From the NCBI GenBank assembly GCA_938004015.1, contig CALKWU010000184.1, positions 1-50,047 of the forward strand: a stretch of 50,047 nucleotides of DNA. Reading direction: 5' to 3'. Below the pieces are notes generated by a model that saw nothing but the letters and a program-made list of their open reading frames with translations, ran no database searches and was not told the origin of the DNA. Shown piece by piece: positions 9,118-16,624 of this stretch (its first letter is position 1; each line of letters starts with the position of its first letter). The stretch is from an uncultured Oceanobacillus sp. (lineage in GTDB: Bacteria > Bacillota > Bacilli > Bacillales > Amphibacillaceae). The position numbers were made by a program, and so were the translations under genes.

Positions 9118-9146
9118 TTCACAATTTTCCACAATTGTAATATAGT
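9118..9146 (+). promoter_or_regulatory. Promoter of the cysE-cysS T-box transcript
   Basis: TTCACA and TATAGT are separated by exactly 17 bases, each matching five of six consensus positions. The predicted start lies about 15-20 bases before the T-box stem I, as is usual for T-box transcripts. Confidence 0.75.
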
Positions 9147-9164
9147 AATAATGAATATTTGAAC

Positions 9165-9397
9165 GTTGATGAGGAGAAGTAGGAAATGTTGCGTTTATGC
9201 AGAGAGAATCACCTTGGCTGCGAGTGATTTTAAACGGACTTTCCGAAATGCCCCTCGGAGTCTATCATGGAAATGACAGTACATGATAGCGGTTCTCTAC
9301 CGTTAACAAGAGGAAAGTTGGAAGGATTACTAATCCTTCAAACAGAGTGGAACCGCGCGAGGTGAAGCGTCTCTGTATGTACAGAGACGCTTTTTTT
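9165..9397 (+). promoter_or_regulatory. Cysteine-specific T-box riboswitch upstream of cysE
   Basis: The conserved T-box sequence GAGTGGAACCGCGCG is present at 9344-9358. It is followed by a terminator (GCGTCTCTGT / ACAGAGACGC, then seven T) that would compete with the antiterminator. Stem I shows AGAAGTAGG and the AGAGAG apical elements. The specifier fits GAAA-UGC-CCC, placing the Cys codon UGC at 9249-9251. Uncharged tRNA-Cys would stabilise the antiterminator and switch on cysE-cysS and the genes behind. Specifier choice is inference from context. Confidence 0.93.
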
Positions 9398-9473
9398 GAT
9401 GTCTCGATAAACCCAGGCTCTCCAGGCTTCAAAATGGAACACTCAGATAATTTGTGGAAAGGTGGTCAAACAG

Positions 9474-10136
9474 ATGGGGATTTTCAAGCGGATGAAGGAA
9501 GATATGGATGTCGTATTCGAACAGGATCCAGCTGCACGGACATATTTGGAAGTGTTTTTGACATATTCCGGTCTCCATGCCGTATGGTTCCACCGGATTG
9601 CCCATGCATTTTACCGGAAACGTCTGTTTTTCATCGCCAGGGTCATTTCGCAAATTAGCAGATTCCTTACTGGAATCGAAATCCATCCGGGTGCGAAAAT
9701 CGGCAGGCGTTTGTTTATCGATCATGGGATGGGTGTGGTCATCGGTGAAACTTGCGAAATTGGCGATAACGTGACGATTTATCAAGGTGTAACCCTTGGT
9801 GGCACCGGGAAAGAAAAAGGAAAACGGCACCCGACGGTTAAAGATAATGCTTTAATTGCAACAGGAGCAAAAGTATTAGGATCCATCACAATCGGTGAAA
9901 ATTCGAAAATCGGGGGCGGCTCCGTCGTTTTGAAAGATGTCCCTCCTAATTCAACCGTCGTCGGGATTCCTGGTAGAGTCGTCGTTCAAGATGGCGTCCG
10001 GCTGAAAGATTTGGATCACCATAAATTACCGGATCCGGTTGCCGATAAGATGAAAGAAATGCAACAACAAATCGATGAATTGAAAGCAGAAATCAAGGAA
10101 CTAAAGGAAAGGAGCCAGCTGCAAAATGTCGATTAA
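9474..10136 (+). CDS. cysE: Serine O-acetyltransferase
   Basis: CysE converts serine and acetyl-CoA to O-acetylserine, the first committed step of cysteine synthesis. The protein has the left-handed beta-helix hexapeptide repeats of this acyltransferase family (about residues 55-170, including IDHGMGVVIGE and GVTLGGTGKEKGKRHPT). A charged C-terminal helix follows. ATG is chosen, giving 220 residues like B. subtilis (217). An upstream in-frame GTG exists at 9462, but it lies inside the SD AAAGGTGG. It overlaps cysS by 11 bases. Confidence 0.95.
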   Translation: MGIFKRMKEDMDVVFEQDPAARTYLEVFLTYSGLHAVWFHRIAHAFYRKRLFFIARVISQISRFLTGIEIHPGAKIGRRLFIDHGMGVVIGETCEIGDNVTIYQGVTLGGTGKEKGKRHPTVKDNALIATGAKVLGSITIGENSKIGGGSVVLKDVPPNSTVVGIPGRVVVQDGVRLKDLDHHKLPDPVADKMKEMQQQIDELKAEIKELKERSQLQNVD

Positions 10137-11526
10137 AATATACAACACATTGACGAGGGAAAAAGAAGAATTCAAGCCGATCGAAGAAGGAAAAGTAAGG
10201 ATGTATGTGTGCGGTCCGACCGTCTACAACTACATCCATATCGGAAACGCCCGTCCGGCGATCGTTTTCGACACGGTAAGGCGCTATTTTGAGTATAAAG
10301 GCTATGAAGTGGATTATGTGCTCAACTTCACCGATATCGATGACAAAATCATCAATGCCTCGAAGGAAACCGGCGAGGATATCAAAACGTTGACAGAACG
10401 TTTCATTGCCGCCTATTTGGAAGATGTGGAACGTTTAGGTGTAAGAAGAGCGACCCACCATCCGCGAGTGACAGAAACGATGGATGAAATCATTGAGTTC
10501 ATCCAAGGGCTGATCGATAAGGGATATGCCTACGAAGTGGAGGGGGATGTTTATTTCAAACCACGTTCTTTTGAAGGATACGGGAAACTTTCCGCTCAAT
10601 CCCTCGATGAATTACGGGCTGGAGCGCGTATTCAAGTCGGCGAGAAAAAAGATGATCCCCTCGATTTCGCACTGTGGAAGAAAGCGGAGGAAGATGAAAT
10701 CGGTTGGAATTCACCTTGGGGAAGAGGCAGACCCGGTTGGCACATCGAATGCTCGGCGATGGCTAAAAAATATCTTGGCGAAACGATCGATATACATGCA
10801 GGTGGACAGGATTTGACCTTCCCGCATCATGAAAATGAAATCGCTCAATCTGAAGCACTGAATGAGAAACCTTTTGCGAATTACTGGATGCATAATGGCT
10901 ATATTAACATCGATAATGAAAAGATGTCCAAATCCCTCGGTAATTTCATTTTGACGCGAGAATTGATTGAACAACATGATCCCCAAGTTGTACGCTTTTT
11001 CATGTTGAGTGTCCATTACCGGAACCCGATTAACTTTACAGAAGAACTGTTGGAAAGCGCGAAAAACAGCTTGGAAAGGGTCAAAACCGCCTACTACAAC
11101 TTGGAACATCGCAAGAGAACGAGTATGGATCTTGTGGATGACAAAGAGCAATGGTTGGAAAAAGTCGAACAGTTCATCCTTGATTTTGAAGCGGAAATGG
11201 ACGATGATTTTAATACGGCAAATGCCATTTCGGTACTATTCGAACTGGCGAAAGAAGCGAATATTTATATCGAACAAGAGCAGACCCACACGGAAGTGAT
11301 CGATGCTTTCCAAGAAGCGATTGCCACAATGCTCGGCATACTCGGAATCGAACTGGAAAAAGAAGAAGAGTTGCTGGATGAAGAAATTGAAGCGCTGATC
11401 GAGGAACGGAATGAAGCGAGAAAAAATAAAGACTTTAAGCGGGCGGATGAAATACGGGATCTGTTACGGGAAAAATCGATTATTTTGGAAGATACCCCGC
11501 AAGGCGTCCGTTGGAAAAGAGGCTGA
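10126..11526 (+). CDS. cysS: Cysteine-tRNA ligase
   Basis: CysS charges tRNA-Cys and is a class I synthetase with a zinc-dependent amino-acid site. The HIGH-type signature sits in CGPTVYNYIHIGNARP, with Cys29 as a zinc ligand. A second zinc cysteine occurs in HIECSAM, and KMSKS is at residues 266-270. At 466 residues it equals the B. subtilis length. The start lies inside the end of cysE, suggesting coupled translation. Both are under the cysteine T-box, which fits joint control of cysteine supply and charging. Confidence 0.98.
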   Translation: MSIKIYNTLTREKEEFKPIEEGKVRMYVCGPTVYNYIHIGNARPAIVFDTVRRYFEYKGYEVDYVLNFTDIDDKIINASKETGEDIKTLTERFIAAYLEDVERLGVRRATHHPRVTETMDEIIEFIQGLIDKGYAYEVEGDVYFKPRSFEGYGKLSAQSLDELRAGARIQVGEKKDDPLDFALWKKAEEDEIGWNSPWGRGRPGWHIECSAMAKKYLGETIDIHAGGQDLTFPHHENEIAQSEALNEKPFANYWMHNGYINIDNEKMSKSLGNFILTRELIEQHDPQVVRFFMLSVHYRNPINFTEELLESAKNSLERVKTAYYNLEHRKRTSMDLVDDKEQWLEKVEQFILDFEAEMDDDFNTANAISVLFELAKEANIYIEQEQTHTEVIDAFQEAIATMLGILGIELEKEEELLDEEIEALIEERNEARKNKDFKRADEIRDLLREKSIILEDTPQGVRWKRG

Positions 11527-11528
11527 GC

Positions 11529-11936
11529 ATGTCTTTTGATGTAAAACAGATGAAGAGTTTGGCGTTAGCATATATCGGTGATGCGGTTTATGAGCTGCAT
11601 GTCCGGAAACATGCATTGAAGTCTGGGACAGTCAAACCCCATTTGTTGAATAAAATGGTGGTGCAATTCGTCTCCGCCAAGGGGCAGGCAGCTGTTCTGT
11701 TGCATTGGTTGGATACCGGATTTTTGACGGAAGAGGAAGAGCGGATCGTCTCCCGGGGCAGAAATGCCAAATCCGGTTCCATCCCGAAAAACACAAGTGT
11801 CCAAACGTATCGATACAGTACCGCTTTTGAAGCTTTGATCGGCTATCATTATCTTGACGAAAATAAGGACAGGCTTTTTGAATTGATGGAAGCTGCCGTA
11901 ACATTTACAGAGGAAGGAAAGAAAAACGATGAGTGA
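11529..11936 (+). CDS. mrnC: Mini-ribonuclease III (23S rRNA maturation)
   Basis: MrnC is a dsRNA endonuclease made only of the RNase III catalytic domain. In B. subtilis it matures the ends of 23S rRNA. The motif AYIGDAVYE near residue 14 carries the catalytic acidic residues, and RGRNAKS and TYRYSTAFEALIGY are family signatures. No dsRNA-binding domain is present, as expected. ATG was chosen because GAAAAGAGG precedes it well; an in-frame TTG at 11511 would overlap cysS. The product is 135 residues. It overlaps rlmB by eight bases. Confidence 0.94.
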   Translation: MSFDVKQMKSLALAYIGDAVYELHVRKHALKSGTVKPHLLNKMVVQFVSAKGQAAVLLHWLDTGFLTEEEERIVSRGRNAKSGSIPKNTSVQTYRYSTAFEALIGYHYLDENKDRLFELMEAAVTFTEEGKKNDE

Positions 11937-12678
11937 GGAAATGATCATAGGCAAAAACCCGGTAATGGAGGCCCTATCCTCGGGCCGTTCCGTGAACAAA
12001 GTATTTGCCGCCGAACATTTGCATCCGAAAACATTCAATCAATTGAAGCGGCTTGCTAAAGAAGCCGGAACGATTGTCCAGAGAGTCCCGAAGTCGAAAC
12101 TCGATTCCATGTCGAAAGGAAATCATCAAGGAATCGTTGCTTATGTCGCCTCTTATGAGTATGGAACGATGGATGATTTGTTTGCCCGTGCAGATGAAAG
12201 AAAGGAAGCCCCCTTTTTCGTCATCTTGGACGAGCTGGAAGATCCGCACAATCTCGGCTCGATTTTGCGGACGGCTGATGCGACGGGTGTCCACGGTGTG
12301 ATCATTCCGAAACGGCGATCCGTCGGGCTTACGGCGACGGTTGCCAAAACGGCCGCTGGTGCCCTCGAACATATCCCTGTCGTCCGGGTGACGAATATCG
12401 CGAACACCATCGACGAATTGAAAGAGAAAAATGTTTGGGTCATCGGCACGGAAGGGGAAGCGGACGAAGATTATCGCGCATTGGATGGAACCCTCCCACT
12501 TGCAGTCGTCATCGGTAATGAAGGAAAAGGCATCTCCCGGCTCGTCAGGGAAAAATGTGATTGGACTGTCCGCATCCCGATGCATGGGAAAGTCTCCTCT
12601 TTGAATGCCTCTGTCGCATGTGGTTTATTACTTTATGAGGTGTATCGTAAGCGGCACCCGCTTGGTGAAAGTCCATGA
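11929..12678 (+). CDS. rlmB: 23S rRNA (guanosine-2'-O-)-methyltransferase RlmB
   Basis: This is a SpoU-family (SPOUT, knotted) 2'-O-methyltransferase. An N-terminal L30e-like RNA-binding domain (about residues 1-75, IGKNPVMEAL at its start) is followed by the catalytic domain. Its three family motifs are LDELEDPHNLGSILRTADA, VIGNEGKGIS and VRIPMHGKVSSLNASVA. Substrate specificity for 23S rRNA is by homology. The 249-residue length is normal. It overlaps the next gene in an ATGA arrangement. Confidence 0.94.
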   Translation: MSEEMIIGKNPVMEALSSGRSVNKVFAAEHLHPKTFNQLKRLAKEAGTIVQRVPKSKLDSMSKGNHQGIVAYVASYEYGTMDDLFARADERKEAPFFVILDELEDPHNLGSILRTADATGVHGVIIPKRRSVGLTATVAKTAAGALEHIPVVRVTNIANTIDELKEKNVWVIGTEGEADEDYRALDGTLPLAVVIGNEGKGISRLVREKCDWTVRIPMHGKVSSLNASVACGLLLYEVYRKRHPLGESP

Positions 12679-13184
12679 ACATTTTATTGGTGGATGGATA
12701 CAACATCATTGGCGATTGGGACGAGCTGAAGCGGCTGCGGGATAAAGATATGGCACAGGCAAGAGATCTGTTGATTGAGCGGATGGCCGAGTATCAAGCG
12801 TATACAGGGACGAAAGTGATCATCGTTTTTGATGCTTATGAGATCCCGGGGAAGGAAACGAAATTAAAAAAATTCAAAGTGGAAGTCATCTTCACGAAAG
12901 AAAATGAAACGGCTGATGAACGGATTGAACGGTTGATCAAAAAATTGAAAAACGTAAAGACTCAAGTATATGTGGCAACTTCCGATTATACGGAACAACG
13001 GACGATTTTTGCGCAAGGCGCTTTGAGAATTTCAGCACGGGAATTGAAAATGGAGCTCGAAGATATGGAAAATGAAATCGTCACGCATTTGCATGAGCAA
13101 CAGAAACAACAACCCCAAACAAAGATTGTCTTAGATGAAGATATTTTGGAACGGTTCGAAAAGCTGCGAAGGGGAGAAAATTGA
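12675..13184 (+). CDS. rae1: Ribosome-dependent mRNA endonuclease Rae1 (YacP)
   Basis: Rae1 is a NYN/PIN-like domain protein that in B. subtilis cleaves certain mRNAs at the ribosomal A site. LLVDGYNIIGDW at the N terminus holds the first catalytic aspartate. VIIVFDAYE and ENETADERIE supply further conserved acidic residues, and VATSDYTEQ is also family-typical. The length of 169 residues matches B. subtilis (170). It is the last gene of the T-box operon. Its final codons lie within a terminator-like stem. Confidence 0.93.
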   Translation: MNILLVDGYNIIGDWDELKRLRDKDMAQARDLLIERMAEYQAYTGTKVIIVFDAYEIPGKETKLKKFKVEVIFTKENETADERIERLIKKLKNVKTQVYVATSDYTEQRTIFAQGALRISARELKMELEDMENEIVTHLHEQQKQQPQTKIVLDEDILERFEKLRRGEN

Positions 13185-13209
13185 GAAAATACCTTCTTTT
13201 CGCCTTTTT
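13166..13209 (+). terminator. Terminator overlapping the end of rae1
   Basis: GCGAAGGGGAG can pair with CTTCTTTTCGC across the rae1 stop codon with several G-T wobbles, followed by CTTTTTG. It would end the cysE operon just before the sigH promoter. Confidence 0.6.
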
Positions 13210-13230
13210 GTAAAAATATTGTATAACATG

Positions 13231-13260
13231 TTGACGAAAGCGCTTTCTGTACTATATAAT
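13231..13260 (+). promoter_or_regulatory. SigA-type promoter of sigH
   Basis: TTGACG and a perfect TATAAT are separated by 18 bases. The predicted start is about 35 bases before the sigH start codon. The AT-rich surroundings would suit AbrB-type control as known in B. subtilis, but no specific AbrB site can be called by eye. Confidence 0.8.
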
Positions 13261-13303
13261 AGCGGTTACAGCTAGCTTATCACAATGTGAACGGGGGTAA
13301 TTC

Positions 13304-13957
13304 TTGGTGGAGCTCAAGCAACTGGACATCGACTACTCAAGCCTTCATACGCTTGATGATGAAGAACTTATCCATCTCATTCATCAAGAAAACAAACTGG
13401 CGCTCGATTTTTTGATCAACAAGTATCGCAATTTTGTCCAAGGGAAAGCCCGGGCATACTTCTTGATCGGTGCGGATCGGGAAGATATCGTCCAAGAAGG
13501 AATGATTGGCCTTTTCAAAGCGATTCGTGACTACGACAAAGAAAAACTTTCCTCATTCAAAGCTTTTGCCGAACTGTGCATCACCCGGCAGATCATCACT
13601 GCGATCAAAACGGCGACAAGGCAAAAGCACACTCCGCTGAACTCTTATATTTCGTTGGACAAGCCTATTTTTGATGAAGAATCGGATCGGACGTTGATCG
13701 ATGTGATTGCAGGGTCGAAATCAGTGGATCCTGAAGAATTGCTCGTGAACCAAGAAAAGCTATCTGATATGGAACGGAAACTTTCAGAATTGCTGAGCGG
13801 CTTTGAAAAGCAGGTGCTTCAACTTTATCTTGAGGGATGTTCCTATCAGGAAATTTCCGAAAAGTTGGAACGTCATGTAAAATCAGTCGACAATGCCTTG
13901 CAACGGGTCAAAAGAAAATTGGAACATTTGATGAAGGAAAATGAAGTGAGGATTTGA
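13304..13957 (+). CDS. sigH: RNA polymerase sigma factor SigH
   Basis: SigH directs transcription of early sporulation, competence and stationary-phase genes in Bacillus. Region 2 is clear (LDFLINKYRNFV, GADREDIVQEGMIGLFKAIRDYD). Region 4 holds the helix-turn-helix YQEISEKLERHVKSVDNALQRVKRKL. The central part, ITAIKTATRQKHTPLNSY, is nearly invariant in Bacillales. The length of 217 residues fits. The start is TTG (or GTG one codon later) behind GGGGGT. Its strong similarity to spore-former SigH suggests, without proving, that the organism sporulates. Confidence 0.95.
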   Translation: MVELKQLDIDYSSLHTLDDEELIHLIHQENKLALDFLINKYRNFVQGKARAYFLIGADREDIVQEGMIGLFKAIRDYDKEKLSSFKAFAELCITRQIITAIKTATRQKHTPLNSYISLDKPIFDEESDRTLIDVIAGSKSVDPEELLVNQEKLSDMERKLSELLSGFEKQVLQLYLEGCSYQEISEKLERHVKSVDNALQRVKRKLEHLMKENEVRI

Positions 13958-13974
13958 ATCGAACGAAGCATTCA

Positions 13975-14004
13975 TTGACAACGGGGCTGTTGTCGTGCTA
14001 CATT
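13975..14004 (+). promoter_or_regulatory. Possible promoter before rpmG
   Basis: A perfect TTGACA is followed after 18 bases by TACATT. The -10 match is weak, so this is a candidate only. It would let rpmG-secE be transcribed independently of sigH. Confidence 0.45.
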
Positions 14005-14043
14005 ATAAGTTGTAAAAAAATACCCGGAAAACGGGGTGTTCTG

Positions 14044-14193
14044 ATGAATAAAAAGATTACGTTAGCTTGTTCGATTTGTTTAAACAGAAACTATTCGACA
14101 AACAAAAATGCATCCACTACGCCTACCAGGTTGGAAGTGAATAAGTTCTGCAAACATTGCGGAAAACATACACTGCATCGGGAAACAAAGTAG
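14044..14193 (+). CDS. rpmG: 50S ribosomal protein L33
   Basis: L33 is a small large-subunit protein near the E site. The 49-residue product has two zinc-binding pairs, Cys9/Cys12 and Cys36/Cys39, so this is the zinc-containing type. A longer in-frame reading from a TTG at the end of sigH exists but would add a tail absent from the family. The ATG matches the B. subtilis L33 start. The SD-like GGGGTG is modest. It lies directly upstream of secE, the conserved position. Confidence 0.93.
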   Translation: MNKKITLACSICLNRNYSTNKNASTTPTRLEVNKFCKHCGKHTLHRETK

Positions 14194-14226
14194 TGCATTT
14201 GGTGGAGTTTTGGGAGGCGCACAAGT

Positions 14227-14394
14227 ATGTTCAAGTTTTTGAAGGACGTTTCACGGGAAATGAAAAAGGTGAGCTGGCCAACCGGTAAAGAGCTGAGAAG
14301 TTATACGGTGATCGTACTTACAACCGTGATTTTAATGGCAATCTTCTTTTTCGTCGTCGACTTAGGCATTTCCCAGCTGTTGGAACTTTTTTGA
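14227..14394 (+). CDS. secE: Preprotein translocase subunit SecE
   Basis: SecE clamps SecY in the membrane translocon. The 55-residue protein begins MFKFLKDVSREMKKVSWPTG, which contains the amphipathic cytoplasmic helix and the conserved WPT motif. A single transmembrane segment (about residues 28-50, YTVIVLTTVILMAIFFFVVD) follows. Bacillales SecE is of this short, one-helix type. The ATG follows GGGAGGC. It sits between rpmG and nusG as in most bacteria. Confidence 0.95.
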   Translation: MFKFLKDVSREMKKVSWPTGKELRSYTVIVLTTVILMAIFFFVVDLGISQLLELF

Positions 14395-14411
14395 ATAATA
14401 TAGGTTCATCT

Positions 14412-14438
14412 ATGTTATAATGGAAATGATGTTATAAT
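14412..14438 (+). promoter_or_regulatory. Tandem extended -10 elements before nusG
   Basis: The decamer ATGTTATAAT occurs twice, 17 bases apart start to start. Each copy is a perfect TATAAT preceded by TGT, the extended -10 form. The -35 of the first would be TTGAAT at 14391-14396 with 19-base spacing; none is obvious for the second. One or both could start a nusG transcript. Confidence 0.6.
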
Positions 14439-14457
14439 TAATGAATAATTTGTCAAG

Positions 14458-14481
14458 AAAACCCGCACTAGACGGGTTTTT
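14458..14481 (+). terminator. Terminator-like hairpin between secE and nusG
   Basis: AAAACCCG pairs perfectly with CGGGTTTT around a seven-base loop, followed by one more T and C. It lies after the two -10 elements, so it may end secE transcripts or attenuate nusG. Confidence 0.65.
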
Positions 14482-14521
14482 CATATTGGAAGAAAACGAA
14501 TGTCGCTCGCTTTACAAACCT

Positions 14522-14574
14522 AAGCACCGATATGAACGGACAAGAGCCCACAACCTGTCCCTGTTGGTGCTTTT
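14522..14574 (+). promoter_or_regulatory. Two-tier hairpin in the nusG leader
   Basis: AAGCACC pairs with GGTGCTT, enclosing a second stem GGACA / TGTCC, and the structure ends in TTTT. It matches no r-protein leader I know. A second attenuator or a binding site in the nusG-rplK mRNA leader is possible. Confidence 0.5.
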
Positions 14575-14633
14575 CCGCAAAAGAGCAAATTATTTGGAAC
14601 AATTTATTTTAAACGAGGGAGGGAAGGGGCAAC

Positions 14634-15179
14634 ATGTCCGAAAGTTTGGAGAAGAGATGGTACGTCGTGCATACGTACTCCGGTTATGAAAACAAAGTGA
14701 AAATCAATTTGGAAAAACGGGTAGAGACGATGGGGATGCAGGATAAAATTTTCCGCGTCATCGTCCCTGAGGAAGAGGAAACGGAAATCAAAAACGGCAA
14801 GAAAAAAGTCGTGAAAAAGAAATCCTTTCCCGGCTATGTACTGACGGAGATGATCATGACGGATGATTCATGGTATGTCGTCCGCAACACTCCGGGAGTG
14901 ACCGGTTTCGTCGGTTCAAGCGGCCATGGCACCAAGCCGACACCGCTGTTACCTGAAGAAGTGGATGCCGTATTGAAACGGATGGGTGTCCAGCCGACGG
15001 AAGTTCAAGTCGATTTCGAGTTGAAAGATAATGTCCGGGTGAAGGAAGGGCCATTCGCCGATATGGAAGGAACAATCGAAGACATTGATACGGACAAACA
15101 AAAAGTGAAAGTCCTCGTTAATATGTTCGGTAGAGAAACACCGATCGAGCTCGATTTTTCTCAAGTGGAAAAAGTATAA
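14634..15179 (+). CDS. nusG: Transcription termination/antitermination factor NusG
   Basis: NusG binds RNA polymerase and regulates elongation and pausing; with NusE (S10) it couples transcription to translation. The N-terminal NGN domain (about residues 8-120) contains RWYVVHTYSGYENKV and FPGYVLTEM. The C-terminal KOW domain (about 128-180) contains VRVKEGPFADMEGTIEDID. The length of 181 residues is close to B. subtilis (177). The SD GAGGGAGGGAAGGGG is unusually long. It is followed by rplK with its own promoter. Confidence 0.97.
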   Translation: MSESLEKRWYVVHTYSGYENKVKINLEKRVETMGMQDKIFRVIVPEEEETEIKNGKKKVVKKKSFPGYVLTEMIMTDDSWYVVRNTPGVTGFVGSSGHGTKPTPLLPEEVDAVLKRMGVQPTEVQVDFELKDNVRVKEGPFADMEGTIEDIDTDKQKVKVLVNMFGRETPIELDFSQVEKV

Positions 15180-15196
15180 AAAACCAGGAAGGCCCC

Positions 15197-15225
15197 TTGC
15201 ATAATTATCGATTACATGGTAAAAT
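15197..15225 (+). promoter_or_regulatory. Promoter of rplK-rplA
   Basis: TTGCAT and TAAAAT are separated by 17 bases, with TGG just before the -10 (extended -10). It gives the L11-L1 genes a start of their own downstream of nusG. Confidence 0.65.
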
Positions 15226-15267
15226 TTCTATGTTATTTATGCGCTTCGTGAAATGCGCATGGAAAAA

Positions 15268-15293
15268 GTGGGAGGGGAAAACCCTATTACCAC
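15268..15293 (+). promoter_or_regulatory. Putative ribosomal protein L1 binding site in the rplK leader
   Basis: GTGGGAGGGG followed by AAAACCCTATTACCAC forms a closing GTGG/CCAC stem with an internal loop and an inner GGG/CCC stem. This resembles the 23S rRNA L1 site used for autoregulation of L11-L1 operons. A near-copy lies before rplA, which strengthens the call. Confidence 0.65.
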
Positions 15294-15320
15294 ATCACGG
15301 ACTTTAAGGAGGTGTGTCTC

Positions 15321-15746
15321 GTGGCAAATAAAGTAATCAACGTAGTGAAATTGCAGATTCCTGCGGGTAAAGCTACCCCTGCGCCACCGGTGGGACCGGC
15401 ATTGGGACAAGCGGGTATCAACATCATGGGATTCTGTAAAGAGTTCAACGCACGTACACAAGACCAAACAGGTTTGATCATTCCTGTGGAAATAACGGTA
15501 TTCGAAGACCGCTCATTCACTTTTGTTACAAAAACTCCGCCTGCATCTGATTTACTCAAGAAAGCAGCCGGAATCGACTCGGGATCTGGTGAGCCGAACA
15601 AAACGAAAGTGGCTACTGTCAAGCGTGATAAAGTAAGGGAAATAGCGGAAACGAAAATGCAGGATTTGAACGCAGCGGATGTGGAAGCTGCTATGCGTAT
15701 GGTTGAGGGAACTGCCCGAAGCATGGGAATTACGATTGAAGACTGA
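15321..15746 (+). CDS. rplK: 50S ribosomal protein L11
   Basis: L11 binds the GTPase-associated region of 23S rRNA and contacts elongation factors. The proline-rich hinge segment PAPPVGPALGQAGINIMGF near residue 20 is the family hallmark. The 141-residue length is identical to B. subtilis when GTG at 15321 is used. A GTG three codons earlier lies inside the SD AAGGAGGTG and is rejected. It is followed by a stable hairpin and then rplA. Confidence 0.97.
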   Translation: MANKVINVVKLQIPAGKATPAPPVGPALGQAGINIMGFCKEFNARTQDQTGLIIPVEITVFEDRSFTFVTKTPPASDLLKKAAGIDSGSGEPNKTKVATVKRDKVREIAETKMQDLNAADVEAAMRMVEGTARSMGITIED

Positions 15747-15755
15747 GTTTATAGG

Positions 15756-15793
15756 GAATTGGCTGTGATCTCTTTTTGGAATCACAGCTATTC
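15756..15793 (+). repeat. Hairpin between rplK and rplA
   Basis: GCTGTGAT pairs with ATCACAGC around an eleven-base loop that includes TTTTT, and GAAT/ATTC may extend the base of the stem. No T run follows, so this is not a typical terminator. It could be a processing site or a spacer before the second L1-like motif. Confidence 0.5.
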
Positions 15794-15828
15794 TATCGTC
15801 TGAAAGTCAATCGCCATCGCTTTCATTC

Positions 15829-15854
15829 GTGGGAGGTATAACCGCTAACACCAC
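15829..15854 (+). promoter_or_regulatory. Second L1-binding-like motif, before rplA
   Basis: GTGGGAGGTATAACCGCTAA followed by CACCAC repeats the architecture found before rplK: GTGGGAGG, a short loop, an A-rich strand, then CCAC. L1 bound here would block translation of its own gene. Confidence 0.6.
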
Positions 15855-15874
15855 AATAGAGGAGGAAATATTTA

Positions 15875-16567
15875 ATGGCTAAAAAAGGTAAAAAGTATCA
15901 AGAAGCTGTAAAGCTGATTGATCGTTCAAAAGCATATGAAATTGAAGAAGCTGTTTCATTGGTAAAGCAAACAGCAACAGCAAATTTTGATGAAACGATT
16001 GAAGTGGCATTCCGCCTAGGGGTGGATCCGAAGAAAGCGGACCAACAAATCCGGGGAGCAATGGTGCTTCCACATGGTACAGGTAAAACGCAGAAAGTTC
16101 TCGTTTTCGCTAAAGGTGAGAAAGCGAAAGAGGCGGAGGCTGCGGGTGCCGATTATGTCGGTGATGCGGAATACATCGAGAAAATCAATGAAGGTTGGTT
16201 TGACTTCGATGTTGTTGTGGCGACACCGGACATGATGGCGGAAGTAGGTAAGCTCGGTCGTATTCTTGGACCAAGAGGCTTAATGCCAAACCCGAAAACA
16301 GGCACAGTAACTTTTGAAGTGGAAAAAGCCGTGAATGACATTAAAGCGGGTAAAGTTGAATATCGTGTCGATAATCAATCGAATATCCACGTCCCAATCG
16401 GTAAAGCTTCTTTTGAAGAAGAAAAATTGGTCGAGAACTTGAAAGCAATTATCGATCAAATTGTGAAAGTGAAGCCGCAAGCTGCAAAAGGAAAATATAT
16501 AAAAAATATTTCCATCGCATCCACGATGGGACCTGGAATTAAACTAGACATTTCTGATTACAATTAA
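15875..16567 (+). CDS. rplA: 50S ribosomal protein L1
   Basis: L1 forms the mobile stalk at the E site and in many bacteria represses its own operon by binding the leader mRNA. The signature LGRILGPRGLMPNPKTGTV is present near residue 127. The length of 230 residues is close to B. subtilis (232). The SD AGGAGG precedes the ATG. The L1-like mRNA motif lies just ahead, fitting autoregulation. Confidence 0.97.
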   Translation: MAKKGKKYQEAVKLIDRSKAYEIEEAVSLVKQTATANFDETIEVAFRLGVDPKKADQQIRGAMVLPHGTGKTQKVLVFAKGEKAKEAEAAGADYVGDAEYIEKINEGWFDFDVVVATPDMMAEVGKLGRILGPRGLMPNPKTGTVTFEVEKAVNDIKAGKVEYRVDNQSNIHVPIGKASFEEEKLVENLKAIIDQIVKVKPQAAKGKYIKNISIASTMGPGIKLDISDYN

Positions 16568-16575
16568 ACTTTACG

Positions 16576-16604
16576 TTGACTTTTAAACACGCCTTTGTTA
16601 TAAT
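16576..16604 (+). promoter_or_regulatory. Strong promoter of rplJ-rplL
   Basis: TTGACT and a perfect TATAAT are separated by 17 bases, with TGT before the -10 (extended). It drives the L10 leader transcript. Confidence 0.85.
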
Positions 16605-16624
16605 GGCAATGTTAAAAATTCAAT

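Noticed and set aside
9347..9658. Open frame of 103 codons across the T-box terminator and into cysE
   Set aside because: It lies out of frame inside cysE and covers the T-box and its terminator, so coding is not plausible.
13954..14193. Longer reading of rpmG from a TTG overlapping the sigH stop
   Set aside because: The added 30 residues are unlike any L33, and the internal ATG at 14044 gives the exact family length.
14441..14689. Open frame of 82 codons over the nusG leader
   Set aside because: It runs through two hairpins, lacks an SD and overlaps nusG in another frame.
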